A stretch of DNA of 64,000 nt, from positions 389,884 to 453,883 of the forward strand of contig NZ_JACVEG010000003.1 in NCBI RefSeq assembly GCF_014596725.1. The letters are read 5' to 3'. Below are positions 43,020 to 51,638 of this stretch, in pieces (position 1 is the first letter of the stretch; every line of letters starts with the position of its first letter). The notes under the pieces are model-generated. The model did no database searches and was not told where the DNA came from. It saw only the letters and a program-made list of their open reading frames with translations. The position numbers and the translations under genes are program-made. The stretch is from Vibrio sp. Y2-5 (lineage in GTDB: Bacteria; Pseudomonadota; Gammaproteobacteria; Enterobacterales; Vibrionaceae).

Positions 43020-45302
43020 TTAAGCTACGTTGTTTAGCTTAGGTTTCACTGTCTGATTGGTCAAAACTTTTGAAAAATCATGGCTGAAGTGATCCACTTG
43101 AATCGCTTTATAGCGTAGTTTTTCTGCCGCTAAGATGGCATCAATTTCGTCAGCAGTGAGCACACCCGCTTCTTTGGCTTGGATTAAACGGTCTGCCAGT
43201 AAACCTTTACGGGTCACTTTACCCTCTTTCACTCCTCGATAGAGTTTCTTCTCAAGGCCTTGAATACCGTAAAGCGACAAGAATGCTTTTTCCATCAAGC
43301 CGACGCTGTCATCTTCTTCCTTACCTATGTAACAAAGGTGAGTTAAACGGTCACGATGAGCCCCCGGAATCATTAAGCTTTCTGCAACGGCTAAGCTTAA
43401 GTCATTGCTTGGTGCTTCATAATGATTACCCAGTGGGAATAACAAACCTTTCAGCAACTTACCTACCGCTTTAGACGGATAGTTTCGGTACACTTCGTTC
43501 AAAGACTTCGCAGCATGGTACAAACAATGTTGCATTGCGTAGTGTACGTAATTGAGATCAGATTGTTGACGACCATCATCTTCGTATTTCTTCAATACCG
43601 CAGACGCCATATACAAGTAACTCAAACCATCACCTAAACGCGCTGAGATCATCTCTTTGCGTTTCAGTTCTCCGCCAAGCGTTAACATTGCCATGTCAGC
43701 ACTCACTGCCAATACACGGCTTAGACGAGTGAGCTGTTTATAGTAAGTCTTCGTTGGACCACTCATATGCGCTTTAACAAATGCAGAGCCCGTTAACGCC
43801 GCAGTAAGCGCACCAATCGAGTTTTTCGTTGCGTGACCAATGTGCTTGAATAGCAACTTATCAAATTGTTTTGCCCCTTCTTTTTCATCAGGGTTCGCCG
43901 CCGCTTCCATCTCTTTTAACACATATGGGTGACAGCGCGTCGCACCTTGACCAAAAATCATCAGATTGCGGGTAAGAATGTTTGCACCTTCTACGGTAAT
44001 CGCAACCGGAACTCCGAGATAGTGGCTCGCCAGATAGTTCATCGGGCCATCCTGAATTGCGCGTCCAGAATGAATATCCATCGAGTCATTCAAAATTGTA
44101 CGAGCAATTTCTGTCATATGGTATTTAGCAATCGCAGTCACAATACCCGGTTTCTCTTTGAGATCTAGAGATGTGGTGGTCAGTGTTCTGGTTGCTTCTA
44201 GCAGATAAGTTAAACCACCAATTCGACCTAGAGATTCAGCTACACCTTCAAACTTACCAATAGGCATGCCGAACTGTTTACGAACATAAGCATAAGCCCC
44301 GGTAGTACGAGCGGTTAAATGACCAATTGCAGTACCCAATGCTGGCAGAGAAATGCCGCGACCAGCAGACAAACATTCCACCAGCATACGCCAGCCTTTA
44401 CCTGCGTAATCTGAGCCGCCAATCAGCCACTCCATTGGAATAAACACATCGGTGCCGCGTGTTGGTCCATTCATAAACGCAAGTCCGAGTGGGTCATGGC
44501 GTTCACCAATCTCGACCCCTTCGTGACTCGCAGGAATCAACGCACAGGTAATGCCGATATCTTCTTTGTCACCCAGTAACTTTTCAGGGTCGCTCAGTTT
44601 GAATGCTAAGCCCACTACCGTTGCCACTGGTGCAAGTGTGATATAGCGTTTGTTCCAGCTTAAACGAATACCCAGTACCTCTTTACCTTCGTGTTTGCCG
44701 TAACACACTACGCCTTGGTCAGGAATACCGCCCGCATCAGAACCAGCTTCTGGCCCTGTGAGTGCGAAACATGGAATGTCCGTACCGTCTGCAAGTCGTG
44801 GTAGCCAGTAGTCTTTTTGCTCTTGAGTACCATAGTGAGAAAGTAACTCACCTGGACCTAAAGAGTTAGGCACCATGACAGTCACAGCTGCGCTGATTGA
44901 GCGTGTCGCAATGCGAGCAACGATGGTTGAGTTCGCCAAAGCAGAAAACTCACGGCCGCCATACTCTGAAGAAATATTCAAAGAGAAGAAACGCTCTTTA
45001 CGCATGAATGTCCAGACATCTTCTGGCAAATCACGGTCTTCTTTTACGATTTTGTAGTCATCAAGCATAGCAAGCAGGGTTTCCAGCTCGTTATCCATAA
45101 ATGACTGTTCTTCAGCAGTAAACGACGGTTTTGGGTAATGGTGAAGCTTTTGAAAATCTGGTTGACCAGAAAACAGTTCACCATCCCACCAAACACTGCC
45201 CGCTTCCATTGCTTCTTTTTCAGTACTAGACAGCGGTGGCAATACCTTCTTAAACAACTTAAAGGCAGGGTCACTTATCCATTTTTGTCGTAGAGAGCTC
45301 AT
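43020..45302 (-). CDS. fadE: Acyl-CoA dehydrogenase FadE
   Basis: FadE catalyses the first step of beta-oxidation, making trans-2-enoyl-CoA with FAD. The 760-residue protein has the acyl-CoA dehydrogenase core ('CFALTGPEAGSDAGGIPDQG', 'FIPMEWLIGG', 'SAGRGISLPALG') and the FadE C-terminal domain (DUF1974 region, about 500-740). E. coli FadE is 814 residues with an N-terminal hydrophobic segment; that segment is missing here. The gene lies 45 bases behind psrA, probably in one operon. Confidence 0.92.
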   Translation of the reverse strand: MSSLRQKWISDPAFKLFKKVLPPLSSTEKEAMEAGSVWWDGELFSGQPDFQKLHHYPKPSFTAEEQSFMDNELETLLAMLDDYKIVKEDRDLPEDVWTFMRKERFFSLNISSEYGGREFSALANSTIVARIATRSISAAVTVMVPNSLGPGELLSHYGTQEQKDYWLPRLADGTDIPCFALTGPEAGSDAGGIPDQGVVCYGKHEGKEVLGIRLSWNKRYITLAPVATVVGLAFKLSDPEKLLGDKEDIGITCALIPASHEGVEIGERHDPLGLAFMNGPTRGTDVFIPMEWLIGGSDYAGKGWRMLVECLSAGRGISLPALGTAIGHLTARTTGAYAYVRKQFGMPIGKFEGVAESLGRIGGLTYLLEATRTLTTTSLDLKEKPGIVTAIAKYHMTEIARTILNDSMDIHSGRAIQDGPMNYLASHYLGVPVAITVEGANILTRNLMIFGQGATRCHPYVLKEMEAAANPDEKEGAKQFDKLLFKHIGHATKNSIGALTAALTGSAFVKAHMSGPTKTYYKQLTRLSRVLAVSADMAMLTLGGELKRKEMISARLGDGLSYLYMASAVLKKYEDDGRQQSDLNYVHYAMQHCLYHAAKSLNEVYRNYPSKAVGKLLKGLLFPLGNHYEAPSNDLSLAVAESLMIPGAHRDRLTHLCYIGKEEDDSVGLMEKAFLSLYGIQGLEKKLYRGVKEGKVTRKGLLADRLIQAKEAGVLTADEIDAILAAEKLRYKAIQVDHFSHDFSKVLTNQTVKPKLNNVA

Positions 45303-45347
45303 TGTTCAGATCCTTTTGTTCACGGGACTTTATTATTATTTTTTTGC

Positions 45348-45977
45348 TTATATTTTCGCTGCAACGCCAGCAGCAAGATATGGAATGATCTGGTCAACAA
45401 CGACTTTTGCATCGACCTTACTTCCAAAATCATTTTCTGCGATATCTGCCAGCGCCTTACTTGAAGCCATAGTGAAAACACATGTGCCTAAGGTAAAGTG
45501 CAGACGCCAAAACAGAGTTTCGCGTGTTAATTCAGGGTTTGCTTTCATTACCGAGTCAGTAAACAATTTCAATACATCTTGATAACGAGTGGTGATAAAC
45601 CAGCGCAGATGCCCCTGCACATCGGTATAGCCTCGTCCGATCAACAACATAAAGCGGCTCGTACCGTGAGTACTGACCTGGTTGAGGTTCTTCAAAGGCC
45701 CACGCAGTGATTCAAACACATCCTCCATTGAGTAAGACTCACGTTGATTCAATGCAATCAGAGCTTTGTGTACTTCAGGCATAAATGCCTCTAAGTAGCG
45801 GTTCAGCACTGCGCGAACCAAAGTTTTCTTATCACCGAAGTGATAATTCACTGAAGCTAAATTGACTCCCGCTTTACCAGTAATCGTTCTTAACGAGGTA
45901 TCATTAAAACCTTGTTCAGCGAAAAGCCCTTCAGCTACATCCAGTATTTTTTCTTTGGTACTACTTCTCGACGCCAT
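45348..45977 (-). CDS. psrA: TetR family fatty-acid regulator PsrA
   Basis: A 209-residue TetR-type repressor: N-terminal helix-turn-helix ('SLRTITGKAGVNLASVNYHF') and a larger ligand domain. PsrA of Pseudomonas and Shewanella binds long-chain acyl-CoA and represses fadE and itself. The position just upstream of fadE and the matching palindrome in its own leader support the name; it was not matched residue by residue. Confidence 0.75.
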   Translation of the reverse strand: MASRSSTKEKILDVAEGLFAEQGFNDTSLRTITGKAGVNLASVNYHFGDKKTLVRAVLNRYLEAFMPEVHKALIALNQRESYSMEDVFESLRGPLKNLNQVSTHGTSRFMLLIGRGYTDVQGHLRWFITTRYQDVLKLFTDSVMKANPELTRETLFWRLHFTLGTCVFTMASSKALADIAENDFGSKVDAKVVVDQIIPYLAAGVAAKI

Positions 45978-46002
45978 TCATCACTCACAGGAAACACTTA
46001 AA

Positions 46003-46018
46003 TCAAACACCTGTTTGA
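46003..46018. promoter_or_regulatory. PsrA-type palindromic operator
   Basis: TCAAAC-ACCT-GTTTGA (46003-46018) is a perfect palindrome with a 4-base centre and fits the PsrA consensus (G/C)AAAC-N2-4-GTTT(G/C). It lies 26 bases before the psrA start, where it could repress the psrA-fadE operon. Confidence 0.7.
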
Positions 46019-46284
46019 AATATACTTCTGATACACAAAATTAACAACAGATTAACATCACACTTTCCGATCTTGCTTTGCCATTTCCTTCCATCACCTT
46101 GTAATCAACAAACAAAAACAAAAAACTTCATATTTTTTCATTTCCCAAGGAACTAAACCAAAAACGCACAGTCCTAATTAATGTACGTTGTTAGCGCATT
46201 AAGAGTTTCACAGGCCGTCAAACTGTTTTTCTTCTGACAACACGAACACCACTGCTTTTTCATATTTAACTCCATTTTGTATCC
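46019..46284 (+). ncRNA. Possible small RNA ahead of an orphan terminator
   Basis: This gap has no open frame, yet a plus-strand terminator (46285-46316) closes it, and the nearest plus-strand gene upstream ends at 41515. A transcript beginning somewhere in this stretch is implied. No clear promoter, known RNA family or conserved fold was recognised, so neither the start nor the size can be given; the coordinates mark the search interval. Confidence 0.3.
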
Positions 46285-46316
46285 GCCCAGATCGCTTTAT
46301 GTTCTGGGCTTTTTTT
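46285..46316 (+). terminator. Orphan plus-strand terminator
   Basis: GCCCAGA (46285-46291) and TCTGGGC (46303-46309) form a 7-base stem with an 11-base loop followed by T7. There is no A-run on the left side, so it acts only on the plus strand, and no plus-strand gene precedes it nearby. Confidence 0.75.
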
Positions 46317-46452
46317 ATGCGTTTCAAACACTCACTCGTTCATTCACAAGGGATTTCGGCTTTTCTTCGACGATGAATAGAGGCAAGATAGAACCAGATA
46401 AGTCTAGGCTTACGCTTTTAGGCGGTAGCGGTGCAATTGAACGAGCGTTGAA

Positions 46453-47127
46453 ATGAGAAAAATATTACTGGTCGAAGACAATCGAGAAGTGGCGGGGATC
46501 TTGTTTGATTTCTTTGAAAGTGAAGGGATGGAGCTCGACTATGCCGATAATGGCGAGCTAGGCCTCAAACTGGCTTTAGAAACCGCGTTCGACGCCATCA
46601 TTTTAGATTTGATGCTGCCGCGTATGGATGGGTTAACCGTCTGTGAGAAACTGAGAGAAGCCGGTAATACCACGCCAGTGCTCATGCTTACTGCTCTGGA
46701 TAGTCGCGAAGATATGTTAAGCGGCTTTAAATACGGCGCAGATGACTACCTCACCAAACCTTTTGATCTCGAAATTCTTGAAGCTCGACTGCACGCATTA
46801 ATTAAACGCTATAGAAGAACCGTGACTGAAACGTCTCTCGAATTCGCTAGTCTTCGCATCGATCAAAAAACGCATCAGGCGTATCGCGACGGCATCAAAC
46901 TTTCATTAAATCCAACCACCTATTCCATTTTAGAACTGCTTTGCCAACGCGCTCCCGATGTGGTCACTCGTGAAGAAATTACAGATATGCTTTGGCAGGA
47001 TAACGAACCAAACAACGATGTACTGCGAAGCCACATTTACCAACTGCGTAACCAGTTAGATAAACCTTTTGAGTCTTCTATGCTGGTCACCGTACCGAAA
47101 ATTGGCTTCCGTTTGGAGAAGGTATAA
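46453..47127 (+). CDS. OmpR-family response regulator
   Basis: A 224-residue regulator with an N-terminal receiver ('LLVEDNREV', phospho-Asp in 'AIILDLMLPRMDG', 'LTALDSRED', 'YLTKPF') and a C-terminal winged helix ('LNPTTYSILELLC', 'VLRSHIYQLRNQLDK', 'IGFRLEK'). The stop overlaps the kinase start by one base (TAATG). The target genes and the family name are not known to me. Confidence 0.9.
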   Translation: MRKILLVEDNREVAGILFDFFESEGMELDYADNGELGLKLALETAFDAIILDLMLPRMDGLTVCEKLREAGNTTPVLMLTALDSREDMLSGFKYGADDYLTKPFDLEILEARLHALIKRYRRTVTETSLEFASLRIDQKTHQAYRDGIKLSLNPTTYSILELLCQRAPDVVTREEITDMLWQDNEPNNDVLRSHIYQLRNQLDKPFESSMLVTVPKIGFRLEKV

Positions 47128-48389
47128 TGAACACCATTAGTTTTGCCAATACCCGTACTCTTACTGGCCAGTTAGCTCTGTTTTTTACTGGTGTTGCTTT
47201 GGTTATGGGCTTAGCCAGTTACATTATTTTTTATACCGCTCTGCACTGGTCAGAAGACAAAGTGGGTGAACGACGTATCGAAATAGATAAAAACGAAGCC
47301 ATTGCTCGATTTATGAATGGTGAAGAAGGCAAAATCGCCATTGATGTTCTCACCACTGCCTATAACGATATCAACTTAGTTCCCGCTGAATATCATAAGT
47401 ATTTTGAAGGCAGAGATAGTTTTGTAGGTGAAGTCGGTAGCGACCCAGATTCACGTATGGTGTTTTTCAGCTACTACTACAAAGATGGTTCCAGAAAGCC
47501 CGTCATCTTGCTGTCGGATATCAACCAGATAGAGTTCGGGAAAAATGAAACCTTATTCTCTGGCCTGATTGTTGTCACCAGTGTTGCAGGACTTCTACTC
47601 ATCTTTGGCGGCCTACTATTACGACTCTCTCAACGTTTGATTGAACCGATTAATAGCCTCACAAAACAGCTGACAGAGCACAGTGGCAATGCTGCACATG
47701 TATTTGACATTCCCAGCGGAGGGGCGACTGAATTTAAAATTCTTGCCGATGAGCTTAATCAATATCGTCACGAAATTCATAACTTAATCAAACGAGAGCA
47801 AGCTTTTGCCCGCTACGCCAGTCATGAACTAAGAACACCACTAACCATAGTGAAAGGTGCATGCAAACTGTTGGAACGGAATGTATCTGACGATTTCCAA
47901 AAACGCCAGATCGTACGTATTAACGATGCAACATCACAAATGAGCACTATGGTTGACGCTCTACTCGGACTGGTTCGTTATGAACGCAGCGAAGATGAAG
48001 CAGTTGCAAGAGAAGTAAGTAAGATTGAATTTGAAACAATTATTGAACACAACAGTGCTCAGGCAAAAGACAAAGAGATCGACATTGAACTGATATTTCA
48101 CCAAATGCCTCAATTAAAGGCTTCTCCTGCCGTTTTAAACATGGTGGTAGGGAATCTGCTACGAAATGCCATTGCAGCCACGCAACAAGGTGAGATCACA
48201 CTGGAAGTCTCCGCAAACTCTTTATCCATAAGAGACAATGGCCCCGGTTTAAATCAAACAAAAAATCAAGACGGGCATGGCTTAGGCTTGTTGATAGTTG
48301 AAGACTTATGTCGCCGATATCTCTGGAGTTTTTCGATTAAGAATCGCCCTACAACTGGCTGTGAAGCCCTAATTACTTTTGGGCAATAA
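47127..48389 (+). CDS. Sensor histidine kinase, partner of the OmpR-type regulator
   Basis: A 420-residue kinase with two membrane segments (about 15-37 and 151-174) around a ~110-residue periplasmic domain, then HAMP-like linker, His233 in 'ASHELRTPLTIVKG', N box 'NLLRNAIAA', 'DNGPGLN' and 'GHGLGLLIVEDL'. The periplasmic sensor domain ('RFMNGEEGKIAIDVL', 'MVFFSYYYKDGS') belongs to no family I can name. Confidence 0.9.
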   Translation: MNTISFANTRTLTGQLALFFTGVALVMGLASYIIFYTALHWSEDKVGERRIEIDKNEAIARFMNGEEGKIAIDVLTTAYNDINLVPAEYHKYFEGRDSFVGEVGSDPDSRMVFFSYYYKDGSRKPVILLSDINQIEFGKNETLFSGLIVVTSVAGLLLIFGGLLLRLSQRLIEPINSLTKQLTEHSGNAAHVFDIPSGGATEFKILADELNQYRHEIHNLIKREQAFARYASHELRTPLTIVKGACKLLERNVSDDFQKRQIVRINDATSQMSTMVDALLGLVRYERSEDEAVAREVSKIEFETIIEHNSAQAKDKEIDIELIFHQMPQLKASPAVLNMVVGNLLRNAIAATQQGEITLEVSANSLSIRDNGPGLNQTKNQDGHGLGLLIVEDLCRRYLWSFSIKNRPTTGCEALITFGQ

Positions 48390-48461
48390 ACTTACTTATG
48401 AGGTGAGTTGTTAAGGTTATAATACGCTTCCATTGGCTATTTCATTGCAACAGGAAGAGTT

Positions 48462-49385
48462 ATGAAACTCGCAAACAGCCCTATTACCGAACACCATTTC
48501 AATGGTCATCATTTTTATCTAAAACGTGATGACCAATTGCATTCGCAGTTTAGCGGTAATAAAGCCCGAAAGTTCATGTCTCTACTCGACGCTGATTTGC
48601 CTCAAGTAACAAACCTGATTGGCTACGGCTCCGCTCAGGCTAATTCCCTCTATTCTATGGCAGCTTTAGCTCGCATTCGTGGATGGCAGCTAGAGTTCTA
48701 TGTTGACCATATTCCTGCATGGCTAAAACAGCGGCCAATTGGCAACTACCGTGGGGCTCTGGAACTTAACGCTCACATCATAGAAACCCGTCCATTTGGT
48801 CTGCATCCCAGAGAGTATATTGAACAGATTCGACAGCCAGATGAAAGCTGCTTGTCAGTTCCTGAAGGTGGTCGTTCTAAGTTGGCCGAAGCTGGTGTCA
48901 AACAGCTGGCATCTGAGATTCTGGAATGGACTCGCATGCAACCTAAACAAGAATGGCGTGTTGCTCTGCCTTCGGGAACGGGAACTACGGCGCTATTTTT
49001 ACACAAAGCTCTTCAACCCCATGGTGTTCAAGTCATTACTTGCCCTTGTGTCGGTGGCGCAGAATACCTTACGGAACAATTTCACGAGCTGGGCGAAACA
49101 AGCCATCCAGAGATACTGCATCTTGGCAGTAAGCATTACTTTGGTCATATCTATCGTGAAGATTTTGATATCTGGCAACAGCTTAACGAACAAACCCATG
49201 TGGAATTTGATTTACTGTATGACCCTCTCATGTGGCGCTGTTTAATGTCATGGCTGGAAAAAGAGAAATTAACACACTCAGATATGCGAACTGTAAATCG
49301 CCCTGCTCTCATCTATATTCATCAGGGTGGTCTGTTAGGAAATGAGAGCATGCTTCCTCGTTACCAACGCCAATTTGACCTATAA
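48462..49385 (+). CDS. ACC deaminase/D-cysteine desulfhydrase family PLP protein
   Basis: A 307-residue fold type II PLP enzyme. The Schiff-base lysine is in 'FSGNKARKFMSLL' and the phosphate-binding loop 'PSGTGTTALFL'; 'GYGSAQANSLYSMAALA' is the substrate loop. Family members act on 1-aminocyclopropane-1-carboxylate, D-cysteine or related amino acids; the substrate here cannot be told from sequence. AGGAAGAG lies before the ATG. A DUF1496 gene follows 11 bases later, likely in one transcript. TATAAT at 48418-48423 may be the -10 box. Confidence 0.82.
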   Translation: MKLANSPITEHHFNGHHFYLKRDDQLHSQFSGNKARKFMSLLDADLPQVTNLIGYGSAQANSLYSMAALARIRGWQLEFYVDHIPAWLKQRPIGNYRGALELNAHIIETRPFGLHPREYIEQIRQPDESCLSVPEGGRSKLAEAGVKQLASEILEWTRMQPKQEWRVALPSGTGTTALFLHKALQPHGVQVITCPCVGGAEYLTEQFHELGETSHPEILHLGSKHYFGHIYREDFDIWQQLNEQTHVEFDLLYDPLMWRCLMSWLEKEKLTHSDMRTVNRPALIYIHQGGLLGNESMLPRYQRQFDL

Positions 49386-49396
49386 GGAACAGATGT

Positions 49397-49666
49397 ATGC
49401 CTAAATATTTCGCCCTATTATTGGTACTTATTAGCCCAATTTCGCTCGCTAAAACAATCTCGACTCCGGCGACTCCCGTTCCTGTGGTTGTCGATGGCAA
49501 TGTAGGTAAACGCGTTTGCTACTATCAGGACCAAGCGTATTCAGAAGGGGCATTATTGCAGGTTGGAGAGCTGTATATGGTTTGCCAATCAGCAAACAAG
49601 TTTGAAACTAACGGGCAGCTAAAGTGGGTTCAACTCAATAATGACAAGAAGTCTCACAAAGAGTGA
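49397..49666 (+). CDS. DUF1496 family small periplasmic protein
   Basis: An 89-residue protein with a signal peptide ('FALLLVLISPISLA') and the DUF1496 signature 'RVCYYQDQAYSEGALLQVGE' followed by 'ETNGQLKWV'. Two cysteines are in the mature part. No function is known. AAGGAA lies 10 bases upstream. Confidence 0.78.
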   Translation: MPKYFALLLVLISPISLAKTISTPATPVPVVVDGNVGKRVCYYQDQAYSEGALLQVGELYMVCQSANKFETNGQLKWVQLNNDKKSHKE

Positions 49667-49683
49667 TTAATGTGTGAAATTAG

Positions 49684-49721
49684 GAAGCCTACTCGATACC
49701 AAACTTATCAAAGTAGGCTTC
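49684..49721. terminator. Possible terminator between DUF1496 gene and carbonic anhydrase
   Basis: GAAGCCTACT (49684-49693) and AGTAGGCTTC (49712-49721) form a perfect 10-base stem with an 18-base loop between convergent genes. No T-run follows on either strand, so it may only stabilise 3' ends. Confidence 0.4.
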
Positions 49722-49728
49722 ATAGCCG

Positions 49729-50445
49729 TTACTGCCCCATGACCACACGGGCATTAATTGCTTGAATTGGACGGTTGTTATGCCCCATTAACTGTTCAAA
49801 CTTCTCAACCTGATCGGCTGAAATAGTAAGTGGCTGTTTCAATACCAACCAACGTACGCCTTCAGAACATGGCGGAGTGGTTAACGAGCCATTAAAACGG
49901 TAGTACTGCTTTTCTTTTGGTAACAGAGAAGTCACGTCAAACGGTTTTGACAAATCCGCTTTTGCTTCTTCTTTCGGCGCTACAGCCAGTAATTTTTCCA
50001 GCTCCGCGTTCTGCTCACCCAATTTAAAAAACAGAGAGACAACCGCTAAGTGACCGTCTTTATCAGCATGAACATAATGCGCTTCTAACGGATAAGACTG
50101 GCCATCAACATGGTTTTCTGAAGGCGTATGGAAATGAAACTGCTTTAACTCAAAAGCCTTATCATCAACCCACAATGTATTCTGTTCAGAGACGGAAGCT
50201 TGCAGAGTGTGACCGTTGTTAGTGACAGACACTGCCTGACCCGAATAATCAAACTTAAGGTTTTTCAGTTCTGCTTTTGTTACGCCACTGATGTCGATGG
50301 GACTTTGGTTTTGTCCTTGAGCACATATCGCAGAAACCTTACCCCAATGCTCAGGCGCATGCTCCCCGTGATATCCCCAATCAGAAGCTTGAACTTGGCT
50401 CATTGAAGCAAGCATCATTGCAGCAGCCACTAGCGTTTTTTTCAT
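49729..50445 (-). CDS. Periplasmic alpha-type carbonic anhydrase
   Basis: Alpha carbonic anhydrases interconvert CO2 and bicarbonate with zinc. The 238-residue protein has a signal peptide ('LVAAAMMLASMSQVQA'), the N-terminal 'DWGYHGEHAPEHWG', 'NQSPIDIS', zinc ligands in 'FHFHTPSENHVDG' and 'LEAHYVHADK', and 'YRFNGSLTTPPCSEGVRW'. All three His ligands and the threonine loop appear intact, and a Cys pair (in 'SAICAQG' and 'PPCSEG') can form the usual disulfide. Confidence 0.94.
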   Translation of the reverse strand: MKKTLVAAAMMLASMSQVQASDWGYHGEHAPEHWGKVSAICAQGQNQSPIDISGVTKAELKNLKFDYSGQAVSVTNNGHTLQASVSEQNTLWVDDKAFELKQFHFHTPSENHVDGQSYPLEAHYVHADKDGHLAVVSLFFKLGEQNAELEKLLAVAPKEEAKADLSKPFDVTSLLPKEKQYYRFNGSLTTPPCSEGVRWLVLKQPLTISADQVEKFEQLMGHNNRPIQAINARVVMGQ

Positions 50446-50637
50446 CGTTTATCCCTGTTAACTAATAGAAAAACCGGATAATTACACAGAGCAATAGCTG
50501 AAAAATCGATGAAATCTTTGATTACTCAATTGTGATAAATCTGGGTCACCGAAGTTAGAGACTGATGCAAATTTTCAATCAGCTAATAGCTATCTATTCG
50601 ACTCCAAAACAGTGATAACTTTGTTCTCAGTCCTTTG

Positions 50638-51477
50638 CTAATCGTGAGTGAAATAGCTGTCCAGCATTGGCGTTAATAGTGACAACCACTTTCCATATGC
50701 ATACGAGTTAAGGTGAAGGTCATCGGCACTGCAAGTTAATGGCAATACACCTTGCGGGCATATTACCGCATTCAAATCGATGTACTTTGCTCCAGTGTTG
50801 TTACACAGTTTGATGAGTTCTTGGTTCAACTGCGCAACAAGAGGATTTAACTCGTTTAGACGCTGACCAACAAATAGCGTCGATTGTACCCATACCTCGA
50901 TATCTCTCTGATGCCAGTAGTTCAGCATTTGGCTATAGTTCTCTATAATTTCGTCTACGCTATAGCCTTGAGACAAATCGTTAATTCCAGCCATCATGCA
51001 GATGAGTTTCGGTTGACAAGCGGTGGTGCTTTCGATTCGATATTTCATGCCATCTGTTGTATCACCACTTAAACCACGGTTTGCTAACGTTATGCCTTGA
51101 ATACCATCATGCCAAGGTCCCCATTCTGTTATGGAATCACCATACATCACCAGATCAACTGGTTTAGCAAAAGCTATGTGGTTATCGTTGGTTTGCATAA
51201 AACGGATTACCTTTTGAGTACGTTGATTAAGATCGAGCGACTGAGCTATTTGCTTAAACTGCTCTGGAGCGATATTGAAATCGTCAAACGATTGAGTGAG
51301 TTTCTCAACATCTGTTTTAAACCTCGACATTCGCGTAGTTAGATCATGTTCATCCCGTAATGTATAAAGTTTCTCGACCAGAGTATAAAAATGTTGGGAA
51401 GGGTTATCTTGGTAAAGCTTTACCAAATCTATGCATTCGGTACTCGTAAGTTCATTTAACAGCTCTTCTCTGGTCAT
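50638..51477 (-). CDS. SGNH/GDSL-type hydrolase
   Basis: A 279-residue protein with a ~95-residue helical N-terminal part of unknown role and a C-terminal SGNH hydrolase: block I 'VMYGDSITEWG' with the nucleophile Ser, block II 'NRGLSGDTTDGM', block III 'MAGINDLSQGY' and block V 'DDLHLNSYAYGKW' with catalytic Asp and His. No signal peptide, so it is probably cytoplasmic. The substrate is unknown. Confidence 0.85.
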   Translation of the reverse strand: MTREELLNELTSTECIDLVKLYQDNPSQHFYTLVEKLYTLRDEHDLTTRMSRFKTDVEKLTQSFDDFNIAPEQFKQIAQSLDLNQRTQKVIRFMQTNDNHIAFAKPVDLVMYGDSITEWGPWHDGIQGITLANRGLSGDTTDGMKYRIESTTACQPKLICMMAGINDLSQGYSVDEIIENYSQMLNYWHQRDIEVWVQSTLFVGQRLNELNPLVAQLNQELIKLCNNTGAKYIDLNAVICPQGVLPLTCSADDLHLNSYAYGKWLSLLTPMLDSYFTHD

Positions 51478-51638
51478 TTTTTAACTCCTTTCTTCTCATC
51501 TGATGATAAAACCGATGAAAGTCTTACATTAGCTATCAATTTTTTCGGAAAATGCCTTTAAGGGCTTGCTATTACCCTACAAGACGCATAACACTCTTAC
51601 CTCAAGAACGATGAATATAACCACGAATAAGGGGCAAT

